From: Serpula lacrymans var. lacrymans S7.9
Lineage: Eukaryota > Basidiomycota > Agaricomycetes > Boletales > Serpulaceae
DNA: 64,000 bases
Direction of reading: 5' to 3'
NCBI RefSeq assembly: GCF_000218685.1
Contig: NW_006763294.1
Coordinates: 1,733,361 to 1,797,360 of the forward strand
Made by a program: the position numbers and the translations under genes. Below are positions 45,936-56,851 of this stretch, piece after piece; the first letter of the stretch is position 1, and every line of letters starts with the position of its first letter. Below the pieces are notes generated by a model. The model was not told where the DNA came from, searched no databases, and saw nothing but the letters and a program-made list of their open reading frames with translations.

Positions 45936-46867
45936 TGAAGATCACACATTGGTCAGATATTTAGCCTGTTTGATGTCCCGAATTGATTAATTGTGTAAGA
46001 AGACAGTGTGATTGAAGTAAGCGGAGCAGGTATTCTAGCATTTATATACGTTCATAGTCTCAAGGAGCTGACTAATTCCAAATTCGCCCTCCAGTTATGC
46101 ATCGCTGAGAAATAAGCCATGCGGTGCAACCGACAGTTTTTTCTGGCTTGGGACGTCAACGATCGGACTTAGACAAAAGCAGACCTAACTTCTTATATCT
46201 GAGCGGACGGTTAAACCACAGTTCACACATACTAACTATGATCATCATCTGACTTTACCTGGTAAATTCTTTCATCGTTCTGCTTTTGTGGCTATTACTT
46301 CAATATGAAGGACGGCATGTACGTCTTGGCAACGCTATACTCCTTTTTCGAAACGGGATGGTCTCTTGGTTAGTCTTTCCGGGTCCTCGCTGTATCCATT
46401 TCTGTGATATACTTACACGGCATGAACATCACGTCAGAGCTGCCAAGCATGCCGATGTCTAAGAAGTCGTTCTCCAGGTGAGTTACAATCATGGCAAATA
46501 CAGGGTTGTGGATGTGTGATAATACCAATGACAAGTCTCCTTCACATAGGTCGTACTCTGTTTAATTATGCCGCAAGGCATTGCGACGGCTACTCAATAT
46601 CCAATACCATCTATCGTATGCTGACCAGACTCGCAGTCTGCAGAACATTGTGCACGATGTCTGTATCCTATCATTCTACATCCGCTCTATGTTTCGAGAA
46701 AAAAATACAGGTTCTATAAATATCCCTCCAACAACCCTGCAGCGCATTCCAGTGTATAATCCAGCCATCGGCTTTACTACGATGATGCGGCGCAGTTTGA
46801 CGTTTTGACGTGTTACGATAATTTTCCACACTCCAAAGGAGTCCCGTACGATCCCGCCTCACTCTCA
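45936..46867. other. Convergent intergenic region
   Basis: This 932 bp stretch lies between the stops of the PEX39-like gene and the next minus-strand gene. Short open frames near 46.5-46.8 kb have no recognisable features. Confidence 0.5.
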
Positions 46868-47266
46868 TCATGAACTCCCCAATCTTTCCACTAGCCAGCT
46901 GCGCGACACGTTCTCTATATGATGACCATCCTTCCGCAATGCCACAAGCCCCTCCATGACCCAGTTCTGACAGTCCCACGCTGCATCATTCTGAACTATA
47001 TTCACGTTCGCAAGAGTAGCACTGAATTGGTGGAGTCTTTCTTGATCGACGCGGCCCACGGGCACTTTGCCTAAGTAACCGCCTTCCCCTGCCTTGAGTG
47101 TTACTGACTCTGGTGCTTTGAGGGAATAGTCACTCGCAGAGCCAGTTATTTGATAGACCATTGCGTGACCCAGTGAGGGTGTGAAAATCACGATGATTGC
47201 CCACTGCTTTACTGGAGAGACTGGTTGGCCAAATAGAGCCACGGCAATTTCGTAGAACGGTGGCAT
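46868..47266 (-). CDS. Small protein of unknown function (132 aa)
   Basis: A single exon from ATG at 47266 gives MPPFYEIAVALFGQPVSPVKQWAIIVIFTP at its start (quoted here only as MPPFYEIAVALFGQ and KQWAIIVIFTP). It continues GHAMVYQITGSASDYSL, GYLGKVPVGRV and AAWDCQNWVMEGLVALRKDG. The layout (short beta entry, a 'HW/QWA' strand, G..VYQ, then an invariant-looking D-C-Q-N-W helix) resembles the small fungal proteins annotated as DUF6914, in which a Cys/His pair suggests an NlpC/P60-like fold; this is a weak resemblance. No signal peptide is seen from this start. An in-frame upstream ATG at 47413 would add 49 residues of dissimilar sequence. I do not assign a function. Confidence 0.6.
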   Translation of the reverse strand: MPPFYEIAVALFGQPVSPVKQWAIIVIFTPSLGHAMVYQITGSASDYSLKAPESVTLKAGEGGYLGKVPVGRVDQERLHQFSATLANVNIVQNDAAWDCQNWVMEGLVALRKDGHHIENVSRSWLVERLGSS

Positions 47267-48105
47267 TGTAGAGGATGCGAAAAGTATGAAGAGGACAAGG
47301 TCGTGCTTGGAGCGAAATTTTGGTGGGTGCAATAGACGGGGATCTCGTTGTGTGGTATACGTGTCCTGCGCCTTTTTCAACGGTCCTGCGCGGCATATGG
47401 TTTGCAGAAGCATGATGGTGTCTATCCGGAAGAAGAACTTGACATGTTCATACTACCATTCGGTTTGTGACACGCTGCCAATCCCCTTCAGGGAAAGAAT
47501 AAGACTACAGAATGTCTGAGGATTGGACAATGCCCTAGGCGCCATGTAGCATGCGATCGCGACAAGAGCCGACATTCCAAAGTTGGCAGAGCAATCTATC
47601 CTGAATTGTTCTAATTGCTGATTTCAGGGGACAAAAGCACGAGAACAAGAGGTTAAAAGTGATGGGGCAGGGGGAAAATGTCTTTACCAAAGGTAACGAA
47701 GTAGCGTCAGCCAACAGTCGTGAATTGGATATTGGATATCAGGCGAGAGGAGTAGACCTGCGTCGAGACCAAGTTAAAACGGATGTGGAATATGGGACTA
47801 ACTGTGATAAGCAATAAGCAATCGATACTGGTTTAGAACACCTTGCGAGTCGGAGCAATCATCGCCGCAAGAAGATCAGGCCACCTGTTTTGTGTGAATG
47901 TGTGAAGGACGTTCCGCCGTAGGAGACGCCGAGGGTGAGGAACGGGAATATGCGTGTCAACATGCTACGTACGAGTTCCCGGCGACCTCGAGTTCTTTCC
48001 CTGCATTGAATAAGCGCGAAGCAGCATAAACGAAGGGAGTCATATAGGTCGACGGAAAATCCGCAAGTTCTACTGACCGGTGACTGGATTTATCATAATT
48101 ACGAG
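47267..48105. other. Intergenic region, no supported gene
   Basis: About 840 bp upstream of the small unknown protein. I see no gene, repeat or RNA that I can support. Confidence 0.45.
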
Positions 48106-48582
48106 CTACTTGATGCAACAGCGGATCTGAGACCTGACTAACACTTTATGGCACGAACCGGTCCGTCCTCGAGTGCCGCGACGAAGCGGGGGAAAGACAG
48201 AACTCTGAAACTGTGTAAGATAAAGCTCGCCGCAGCCAGATAGCCGATATGGCGGTAAGATAGCAGTCCCAAATCCCTCAAGCCTCAAGAGCGGCCAAAA
48301 GACGCGCTGAGAACGAGGCAGGTTCATGTTTAGAAAGACTAAGCCCAAGCTGGCTTGATGAATGATGCAGAAAAGCGCCCGTTCAGAATGCTTGCCGAGA
48401 AGGACGAAAGCCAGATAGAGGACGGGGATGGCAGCGAGCAAGGCCAAGAGACATCCTTGCATGCTGGCCAGGGTATATCCAGCTTTATAGTGACTGTAAC
48501 TGCAGTCCAGCGTTAAGGTGACCGTGGACAGCCGTGACGTTCCCACGGCATCCATAGCACAACCTCCACTCCCAACCGTCAT
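48106..48582 (-). CDS. Possible small membrane protein, unassigned
   Basis: An open frame from ATG at ~48582 (an in-frame ATG at 48609 is possible) begins MTVGSGGCAMDAVGTSRLST. It has a hydrophobic segment (GCLLALLAAIPVLYLAFVLLG) and then RALFCIIHQASLGLVFLNMN with LPRSQR. The start, one TM helix and a 'HQASLGL..N..PRSQR' stretch faintly recall the front half of dolichyldiphosphatase-like PAP2 proteins. The catalytic PSxH region is absent and the 3' part reads like random sequence, so this may be a decayed or truncated copy. It is divergent from the EST1/SMG7-like gene and only ~85 bp away. Confidence 0.3.
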   Translation of the reverse strand: MTVGSGGCAMDAVGTSRLSTVTLTLDCSYSHYKAGYTLASMQGCLLALLAAIPVLYLAFVLLGKHSERALFCIIHQASLGLVFLNMNLPRSQRVFWPLLRLEGFGTAILPPYRLSGCGELYLTQFQSSVFPPLRRGTRGRTGSCHKVLVRSQIRCCIK

Positions 48583-48666
48583 TTTTGGCGCTGCAACAGA
48601 CGTCCACATTCACGAAAGCAAGAAACAATGGTCATATAGTCTCTTGCTTACCAGATATCAGCAATC

Positions 48667-51600
48667 ATGTCAGAACCTGCTGCTCACAAGGCAAAGTCAG
48701 TCTTTTACCCCTTCTTGCCTCGCCTTTTCCTCTAACTCGTGCTGCAGAGAGGCTAGCAAAGCTTTACAGCAAGACCTTAAAGATGCTCTGAGAACACGGG
48801 ATCCATGGGAAAGAGATATTGAACACCAGCGCAAGGAGTAGGCTTGATCTTCTTATGATGGCCCCTTGTAGTTCTAATAACGCATACCAGACTCCGCCGG
48901 AAATATCTCCTCTTGCTCCTCGTGTTCCCCCACACCCGGGAATCTAAAGACGTCGAAAACCATCTTTGGATGCAGACGTCCTACCAGTTTATCACTGTGT
49001 ATAAACAGCGCGTAGCTAAGCTCGATCGCGATTTGCAATCTGCACCTCGTCAACAACCACGCCAGGGCAACCATGGCCCAGTCGAGTATCGGAAGCTCAT
49101 GCAACGTTTTCGTCAGTTTCTCGCTGAAGAAGAAAAATTCTGGATTCAACTTGTATCGAGATACTGTCGTTCTTTTGCCCTCGATGAAGCTTCACCAGCC
49201 CTCGCCGCTCTTGGAATTCAATCGGATCTTGTCGACGTCGCCAGCGCTAATCCATCCGACTCACCTGAAAGGGATGTGGCGCACAACACTCGCAATGGGC
49301 GGCATAATTCCCTTTTTCCTTCTGAAGAAAGCACCCCACCAGTACCACCGCCCGACTCTATTGAGAGGGAAAACAGGCTTTCAATCTTGAGTAAGACCCT
49401 TGTTTGTCTTGGTGACATTGCTCGCTATCGTGAACTTTACAACGAGGGTGGAGGACGCCCTAAAGCCGGCCATGAGGATGGTCCTGCACCAGCTAGGAGG
49501 GGTCGGACTAGAAGGGGTGGCGTACCAGGCTTCGAGTCCATTCCTCGAGCCAGGACTTACGACAGATCTCAGCAATGTTATGAACAGGCTCGCCTCTTGG
49601 TGCCTCATGAAGGCAATGCTTCGCATCAACTAGCAATATTGGCTTTCTACCAGAAAGATATGTTTGGGTCTCTCATCCATTACTACAAAGCACTTTGCGT
49701 TCGACAGCCTTACGATACTGCATCGGAAAACATGGTATCCATGTTGAATAAATCACTGGAGCAGTGGAAGGAACACCAATTGGCAAATGATGAAGACAAT
49801 ACGCAACCCCGGATACGAGTGGATAATCTCAAAGAAAAGATACTTGTCTTGCACGCATTGTGGCGTTTTGGCGCTGATAGGTAGGTCTTTCTAAGTCATA
49901 TATTTTCTCTTCATTTATCTATTTTTGTAGGGTGGGTTCCATACCCCCCGATTTTGCGCAAACCGTCGTGACGGATTTCGCTGGGATTGTGTCCGACCGC
50001 GTACTTCCCACCGAACTCATCTCCAAAGTTATTGTTTTATCTCAAGGCGCGCTCTGGAAACATCGCATGATTCGGGATTCTCCAGCGTCCGGCAAAGGCT
50101 CTACCATTTCAACAGACCCACCAATTGCTGTGGAGTCTGACATAGCGACTCATATCTTAGCTTTGTACCGGGTTCTTCTCGAGATCGGAATTGCACAACT
50201 TGCGGTAGCTCCGCCAGAAGATGCTGCAGAGAATGATTTGGCCCAAAGGATCACAGCAGTGTTTCGACGTACACTTCCTGCGTTGCGTATAGCGAGTAAA
50301 TGGTTGACCGCGAACCTTAAATATGTGATACAAGCACAATCCCCGGCCAACGTAAAGGGAGATCTTCGTGTGAACAATTCCAGGACCTCTAGTTCGGCCT
50401 TATCCATTTCTGACGTCCCAACATTCTGGACGGCTTATGCACGGTTTTATAATGTCTTACTTCGCTCGTTTCCACCTGACAAGTTGCCTTCGCTGTCCAC
50501 ACCTTTGGAGGAAGATATCGACATGAAGGGTTTCTTACCTTTGCGAAGGCTTATGGGTGAAACAAAAATTGTGGATGGTGGAGGTCAGAAGGACAAATTG
50601 GTTGTTAATGGTATCGCGCCACAAGGACGAGAAAAGCAGGTTCATCCCAATGAAGAGCAGCTCATGAGGATTTGGGATCTGTTACAGGACGCGAAAGTGG
50701 TAGTAGCGTTTGAGGTGAGTAAACTGACATAGCAGTTCGTAATGGGATCTGACGATAAAGCTAAAGGCGTCCCCTATATCTCTGCGAGAGGGGTTATTCA
50801 AGTACGTCGGGAGTCACCAGAAGGGTGCCGATACTAGAACTGCCTTAGCCTTACCAACAGAGCGGCATGAAATGCATAAGTTGCCTGTTCTAGAAAGCAA
50901 CTTATTTCCTCTGAAGGTCATTGGTAGCGATCACCAGCATATTGAGCAAGATGAGGATGCTATGACAGAAGTCACTCGTACTGATGACGATCCAATCGAT
51001 GAGGCCTTCCGCAAAGTACTCAATGGGTCTGATGCAGGTATTGCTGACGACCTCGAAGATGAAGATAAGATTATTTGGGATGTAGGGTAAGTAGTCATGA
51101 AATATCCCATGATTTGTCTGTTGCTGAAGCCATTCTCAAAGAGCGTCCGCTGGTGACTTCGTGGAACATCCCACCTCGCCTCCCCTCATGAGTCCGAGGA
51201 CGCCCGTGAGGCCAACTGGCAACCTGATTTCTCCTACTATCGCTATGTTACCGACGATTCCTCCAGCTGTGTCCCCTGTAGCTGCATTTCAAGGCACGAC
51301 AGCTCAGGATCTCCTCAACAATGTAATGGGTAACACCAGGGGCAACATCGAGACCAGTCGTTCACAGCACCACAGACCGCCTATCTCTACTGTTCCCCAG
51401 TCACGAATATTGGGCAGCTCGATCTGGACAATGACGCCCGAGAGCTCGTCAGGATTTGGTGCAGTTGGGTCTCACAGTTTTGCGCGTCATACGCCATCCC
51501 AGTCGACTTCGCAGACGTCTCGGCAGGGGTGGGCTTCATTATTCGAATCTACTCCGAATTCTCAAATTCTCCTGCCTGGCGTTCAATCTAACTCGCTGGC

Positions 51601-51925
51601 CGGGCAGTCATATATGTCTGTCAGCCCTGGTCATCTTAGGTCCTATTCTGCGACCGCCTCGGCCCCCCGTCATCAGGCGAACCATACATTGCATCAAGGG
51701 TCTTCTAGTCTGTCGCCAGGACTAGCCCAGCATGTCAGCCAGCGGCCTCGCGACTTACCGCCGACCTTCACTGATCCCGCCATCATCTCAACTGGTCGAG
51801 CGGGATCTACTAATTTGCATGCTGGTGCATATGATTATCATTATCAAAACCACAGCCTCCCGTACTCGATAGGGCACAGCCACGGTCTGCACCCTATTTC
51901 GCAAAACTGGGCAAATCATGGGTGA
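48667..51925 (+). CDS. EST1/SMG7-like protein (14-3-3-like TPR domain), RNA surveillance or telomere role
   Basis: The start MSEPAAHKAK is followed by an intron, then WERDIEHQRKELRRKYLLLL, NHLWMQTSYQFITVYKQRVA and YRKLMQRFRQFLAEEEKFW, the EST1 N-terminal 14-3-3-like fold. The helical-hairpin part follows: ENRLSILSKTLVCLGDIARY, YEQARLLVPHEGNASHQLAI and LAFYQKDMFGSLIHYYKALC with RQPYDTASENM. An all-helical middle precedes a Ser/Pro/Gln-rich disordered tail (51161-51925) ending HPISQNWANHG. No PIN nuclease domain is visible, which favours the SMG7/EST1/Ebs1 branch over SMG6. Family members bind phosphorylated UPF1 in nonsense-mediated decay or telomerase; which applies here is not decidable. The gene is complete. 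Confidence 0.85.
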
Positions 51926-52791
51926 TTTCGAGGAATATTATCGTTGCTTTGTAGCTACATTTTCTCCCGATTTCAAGATCAAATGTCCGCCTGTTATTTG
52001 GTTCCGTGACTCTGATCCAGTTGACGCTGGAGTTTTCATCATTGTCACTAGGCCGTACACGCTTGACAGAGTCTTGCTACCGACCCAGGTACTTCGAACG
52101 ATGGGACGCCTACCGCATAGAATGATATGTTCGTCTGTGGAAGTTCGGTGGGATACTACTGTCATCATTTATGTCTTTGAATGAAGTTCTCTCTCTTTTT
52201 ATGCCTTCCTTGCCTTCGAAGTGTTCATTTTCTATATTCCTGTCTTGTAGCCTTTCAATCCCTCGTATTTCCTCAAACATTGTCTGTTTGTTCCTTTTTT
52301 ACGCTGAACTTCTCTTTTGTCTACATGTCTCTCATATGGTGTTTACGATCGTATAGATGTAGTTGAATCGTCAAATGGGTGAGATCAAATAGTTCCCGCG
52401 ACCCACTGCTCTCTTATGTTTACTGTTCTGCCACTCTTTTTATTTTGATAGTTGTCTGTTAGTTACCGAATACAAGACACGTTCTCGTGTAAAGAGCATG
52501 ACCCCCAGGGCAAAAAAAAGGAAATGTCATTATACAGCATCCTGTTCGTACGTTGTGATGCATTCTATTTCTGCGTAAGTAAAAGTCGATGAATAGCATC
52601 ATATACGGGATTATCTACAACAGCAAGACAAGATATCAGATTAGTATGCCCAGCGATTAAGACAGTGTCCGTTCCATAGCATTATATCGTGTTTGGATCT
52701 TCTAACACCCATAGCAAGTAAGATTTTATTCGCCGTTTACATTCTCTCTCCACGACCGATAGTGTTGACCTGTAAGTGTAGTGATCATATC
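51926..52791. other. Convergent intergenic region
   Basis: This 866 bp stretch between the EST1/SMG7-like stop and the UGD1 stop is pyrimidine-rich around 52170-52360. Open frames here are short and featureless; it likely holds two 3' UTRs. Confidence 0.5.
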
Positions 52792-54701
52792 CTAGTTAGT
52801 TGGATAGGAGGGATACTTAGTAGAAAAAGCGTAACGCGCCTTGAAACCAATTTTACGAAGCTTATCGGCATCAACAAGCAGCCGACCATCGAAGACGAAT
52901 GCAGGCTTGTTCATTCCCTTGTAAACCTGCTCCCAGTCGATATCACGGAATTCTTTCCATTCAGTCGCGATCACGACGGCCTCGGCATTCTTACATGCCT
53001 CGAGAGCCGAAGAGCAAATCGACACTTGTTTTTGGACTGTTTAAGTATTAGGAGGCAATAGCAACAGCAAAAAGAAGTTTGATCAAGACAGGTTCGTGAG
53101 TAACGCGTTTAACACGTGTGTGTGGGAGAAGGGCACGTACTGGAAGCGAGAGGGGTGGAGGGGCTAGCCTCGGTAAGGTCGGCCCAGATTTGTTCGTGCT
53201 CGACTTGGGGATCGTAGACGTTGATGAGAGCCTTCTCTGATTGGAAGTCTCGGATAAGAGTAATAGCGGGAGATTCGCGGGTATCGCCAGTATCCGCCTT
53301 GAACGCGAACCCAAGGACCGCGATGCGCTATATGGGAAACGCACAAAAAAAGCAGATTCACATCGATCAGTCTGGGGTACTCCAACATGTAAAAATAAAA
53401 ATAAAAAAAAAGGACCAAGAAAACGGAAAGTATATATACCTTCCCCGTGATGGTGTTGAAAAGCGTGTCCACGACCGTCTTCGAGAATCGTCTCTTTTGG
53501 TACTCGTTCATGACCACGACTTGCTTCCAGTACTCTGCGACCTCAGGGAGGTGAAGACTTTCTGAGAGGTAGACGAGGTTGAGGATATCTTTCTGGAAAC
53601 ACGATCCACCGAAGCCAACTGATGCGCGGAGAAACTTGGGCCCAACACGAGAGTCGAAACCGACGGCGTGTGCGACTTCGTCGATGTTCGCGCCTGTGGC
53701 CTCGCAGATAGCTGAAAGGGCGTTGATGGAGGAGATGCGCTGAGCGAGCATGGCGTTTGCTGCAAGTTTGGAAAGTTCGGATGACCATAGGCCAACGGTG
53801 AGGATGCGGTCGGCGCTGCCAACCACATTGAACTATTAGGTTATGAACAAGACTCACGGAACAAGGACTCACGGAACCCAGTTTGCGTAGACCTCTGCGA
53901 GTGCACTGCACGCGGCTTTACCCTCTAGAGTCTGGAGAGAACCGATGAGAACACGATCTGGCTTGAACAGATCGCTGATGGCAGTACCCTCTGCGAGGAA
54001 TTCGGGGTTGGAGAGGATGTCAAAGCGGCAATTGGGCTTTGAGTTAGCTTCGAGGATAGTACGCATGGACTCGGCTGTACGGCAGGGTACAGTGGACTTT
54101 TCGACCACGATTTTATTGGAGGTAGCGACAGCGGCAATACGTCGTGTGGCTAGTTCGACGTAGCTTTGTGGTGTTTATCAGATATCATATCGCCACTCAG
54201 AATGAAAGTGAAAGGACAGCAAAATGGTGGCGTGTACTCACTTGAGATCAGCAGCAAAACCAGCACCAACACCACTCTTCTTTGTAGGTGTATTGACACT
54301 GACGAAGATGAGGTCTGCGTCTTGGATACCCTTATCGACGTCCGTGGAGAAGAAAAGGTTGCGATCGCGGGCCTTGCGGACGACATCCTCGAGACCAGGT
54401 TCATAGATAGGAAGCTTAAAATCTGGGCTATTCCAGGCGTCGATACGGGCCTTGTTCAAGTCGACGATGGTGACTTGAACGTGAGGACATCTGAGTGCGA
54501 TAACAGCGCAAGTAGGTCCGCCTGAGCATAGCCATAGCGGTCATTAGTATTGATGTGGGCGAGGGAGAGCAAGTGAGCGAAACGCACCGACGTAGCCAGC
54601 ACCGACTGTCGGTAAAATTATCAGAAATCAGTTGTTGACATTGCACGGAAAGATATGATATACGGACTGCAGCAAATTTTAGTGACTTTGACTGTGGACA
54701 T
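52792..54701 (-). CDS. UGD1: UDP-glucose 6-dehydrogenase
   Basis: The start at 54701 gives [11 protein letters not shown]. An 18 nt exon (54588-54605) encodes the Rossmann loop core IGAGYVG, and the next exon starts [20 protein letters not shown]. Further blocks are [87 protein letters not shown] and the catalytic [14 protein letters not shown] with its Cys. The C-terminal NAD/UDP domain has [26 protein letters not shown] and [16 protein letters not shown], and ends YPSYPTN. The enzyme oxidises UDP-glucose to UDP-glucuronate in the cytosol, supplying UDP-xylose and wall or capsule polysaccharide synthesis in basidiomycetes. All catalytic residues are present; the gene is complete. Confidence 0.96.
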
Positions 54702-55682
54702 TCTGAGAAAGGATGGGTATGGAAAGAAAGAAAGGGAAAGAGACGCCCGTGTATGAAAGCTTTATAGTACAGTAGAGAGGAGGAAGCGAGATAGTGCAAG
54801 TACAAAATATTCGGTATGCAGCTGCCTAGTGCGGACTGCGCAGGTTACCGCTGCTCTCTATCATTTATTACCAATTTCATCTCGGACTTCATGAAAACTA
54901 TCAAATGGGGTCCGTCCACCATCGCAACCAGCCATGCGAAGAGGAGCCATTGGTCCACAAACATACGACATCTCCTCGCCCCGCAAAATAAGACATCTTG
55001 CAAGGCTCTCTACATACTCTTTTACGTCGACACCAGCCAGCCTCGGTACGTGGAAATCAACAACCAAAGTGACAAGAAATGACTAGGGAAAACGTGTGTC
55101 TATCGCATCGCAGGTTGGCGTAATGAAAACGGCATCACGGTTACACAGAAGTATACATGACTGTTAGCGGGGCCAAGACCACACTGGACCGAATATTTGT
55201 CGCTGGCGTCGCGTGGTCCTTGTCCACATTGTGTTCCTTGCCTGAACAGATATCCATACCTCTGATACCGACGTTGAGTACAGATATATGGTAAACACGA
55301 TATGCTGGTTTGATCTAGTGGACGGGGACCGTACGAGGACATAATTCATTAATGTTCATTCTTCGGTCTCTACACAATCGTCAACAGACGGGGTTCTCTC
55401 GCCATTTACCAATCCAGTAAACAATACGGCTCTCACAAACGTGAACTATCCGGCTATCGTACAACCAGAGACCGTTGTCCTCGTTTTATCCATGCTCCTG
55501 CAGATATCTTATCTGTTACTCGATTCGTTTGCGGTTCGGGATAGAGCTAGAACAGATTCGGACAAGGACACTCTTTAATGCGAACTGTTCGAAGGGCAGT
55601 TTACCTCACGCGGTGTGTGAATGGCAACTAGCACCGTGACACAGCTTAAGCGTCTACCAATAGAGTACTGTCAGATTCTGTG
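54702..55682. other. Intergenic region upstream of UGD1
   Basis: About 1 kb, presumably the UGD1 promoter. Open frames on either strand lack recognisable features. It borders the repeat-rich part of the window. Confidence 0.45.
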
Positions 55683-55920
55683 GGTCAACATCATCATTTG
55701 GGAGGTCACGGTGTTGCTGTGGTGCGTGGTGAGGCATTGGTGGTCGTGGTCATGCTACAAAGATGATGGTTGTGGGTGGGTGGTGATGCTGTCGTCGGCG
55801 GTGTTGTCATGGTTGTGGTGTGGAGGTTGTGGTGGTGATGATGCTGAGGTGCTGTCATTGTCATTATCATGGTGGTGGTGGTGGTGATATGATGGTGTTG
55901 CCGTCGTCGTCGTCACCTTG
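55683..55920. repeat. Triplet-rich low-complexity block (GTG/GAT/GTC)
   Basis: The plus strand is dominated by GTG, GGT, GAT and GTC triplets, with short perfect runs such as GTGGTGGTGGTGGTG near 55871-55885 and GTCGTCGTCGTC near 55904-55914. It is an imperfect trinucleotide microsatellite with strong G over C skew. The apparent open frames over it (Trp/Val- or His/Asp-rich) are artefacts. Confidence 0.75.
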
Positions 55921-56419
55921 GTTGTGGAGGTAGTGCAATTCACGAATCATCAATTCAAATGATCTTATCTTATTGAATACTATTGCCCTCTGAGGCAGAT
56001 CTGGACCCGGCATTCTCTGGTTTACAATATGCACAGGACAGAAACTGATGAACTTTAAACAGGTTACGGAGAGCAATGGATAATAGCCCAGAAATGTGTC
56101 CACTGCAGTAGTAGTGTCAAGCCAGCACTTGTTGGAAATCCACAATGGGCCAATGGCTGCACAAATCATCAACTGGAAATTGTAAGTGGAGCATGGAGAC
56201 CCTCTGCTATTGGGCACTGTATAAACTACAAAAGGAATGAAACTCAATATCACATCTCACTATCTTAAGTAGAACAAGTGTTCATATACACCCTGCCCAC
56301 ACTGTGCATTACATCAACAAAGCAAATTAAGTGTGGTAGCACTTTGCTCTATTTGTCTTGGATGACCATGTTTGTTCCCTACCATATTTAGATACAGATG
56401 ATTCTGAGAGATTAGGCCA
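55921..56419. other. CpG-poor region flanking the Copia remnant
   Basis: This stretch has few CpG dinucleotides and no open frame of note. It may be the old target region of the Copia insertion or further decayed repeat sequence. Confidence 0.35.
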
Positions 56420-56834
56420 TGTTTGGTAGCATCATTCTGAAGATGATGGCATTAGAATTATCCTGTACTACCTACACAGGATTCATCAGCATACATTCTT
56501 TCCTTCATGTTCTTTCTCATTCTTTTTGCACAGCTATACTGTGCATAGCCTATCTTTCTTTTACTATATAAACCCCTGTATTCTACCTTGTAAAAAACAA
56601 GAAATCCAATCCAGACTTCTTCTCTAATCTCAAGTTCACTATGTGAACACCTATATATAAGATCTGTATATAGTACATTAGAAATGAAAGAGGGAAAACA
56701 AATACATACCCTCAGTTGTAGAAGAACCAACTGAGGGAAAGAAGGAGAGAGCGAAAGACAAATATGAACTACAGTGGTACAGTCACCTGACCTGATGAAA
56801 TACAGATTGGAATACATTTCTTTGAACATCAACA
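56420..56834 (-). repeat. 3' LTR of a Ty1/Copia-like element
   Basis: Read on the minus strand the segment begins TGTTGATGTTC (at 56834) and ends CTACCAAACA (at 56420), giving TGTT..AACA termini typical of LTRs. It follows directly on a polypurine tract and lies downstream of Copia RNase H sequence in the same orientation. The length is 415 bp. The block 56456-56640 has a near-copy at 62428-62612. Confidence 0.6.
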
Positions 56835-56851
56835 GACCCCCTCAAACAAAG
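56835..56851 (-). other. Polypurine tract of the Copia-like element
   Basis: On the minus strand the sequence just 5' of the LTR is TTTGTTTGAGGGGGTC, a purine-rich stretch abutting TGTTGATG. This is the expected plus-strand primer site position between pol and the 3' LTR. Confidence 0.55.

Noticed and set aside
51918..52184. Open frame overlapping the 3' end of the EST1/SMG7-like gene
   Set aside because: It starts inside the last codons of the real gene and runs into the 3' UTR; no conserved sequence.
55755..55943. His/Asp-rich reading frame on the minus strand
   Set aside because: It is the translation of a triplet repeat, not a gene.
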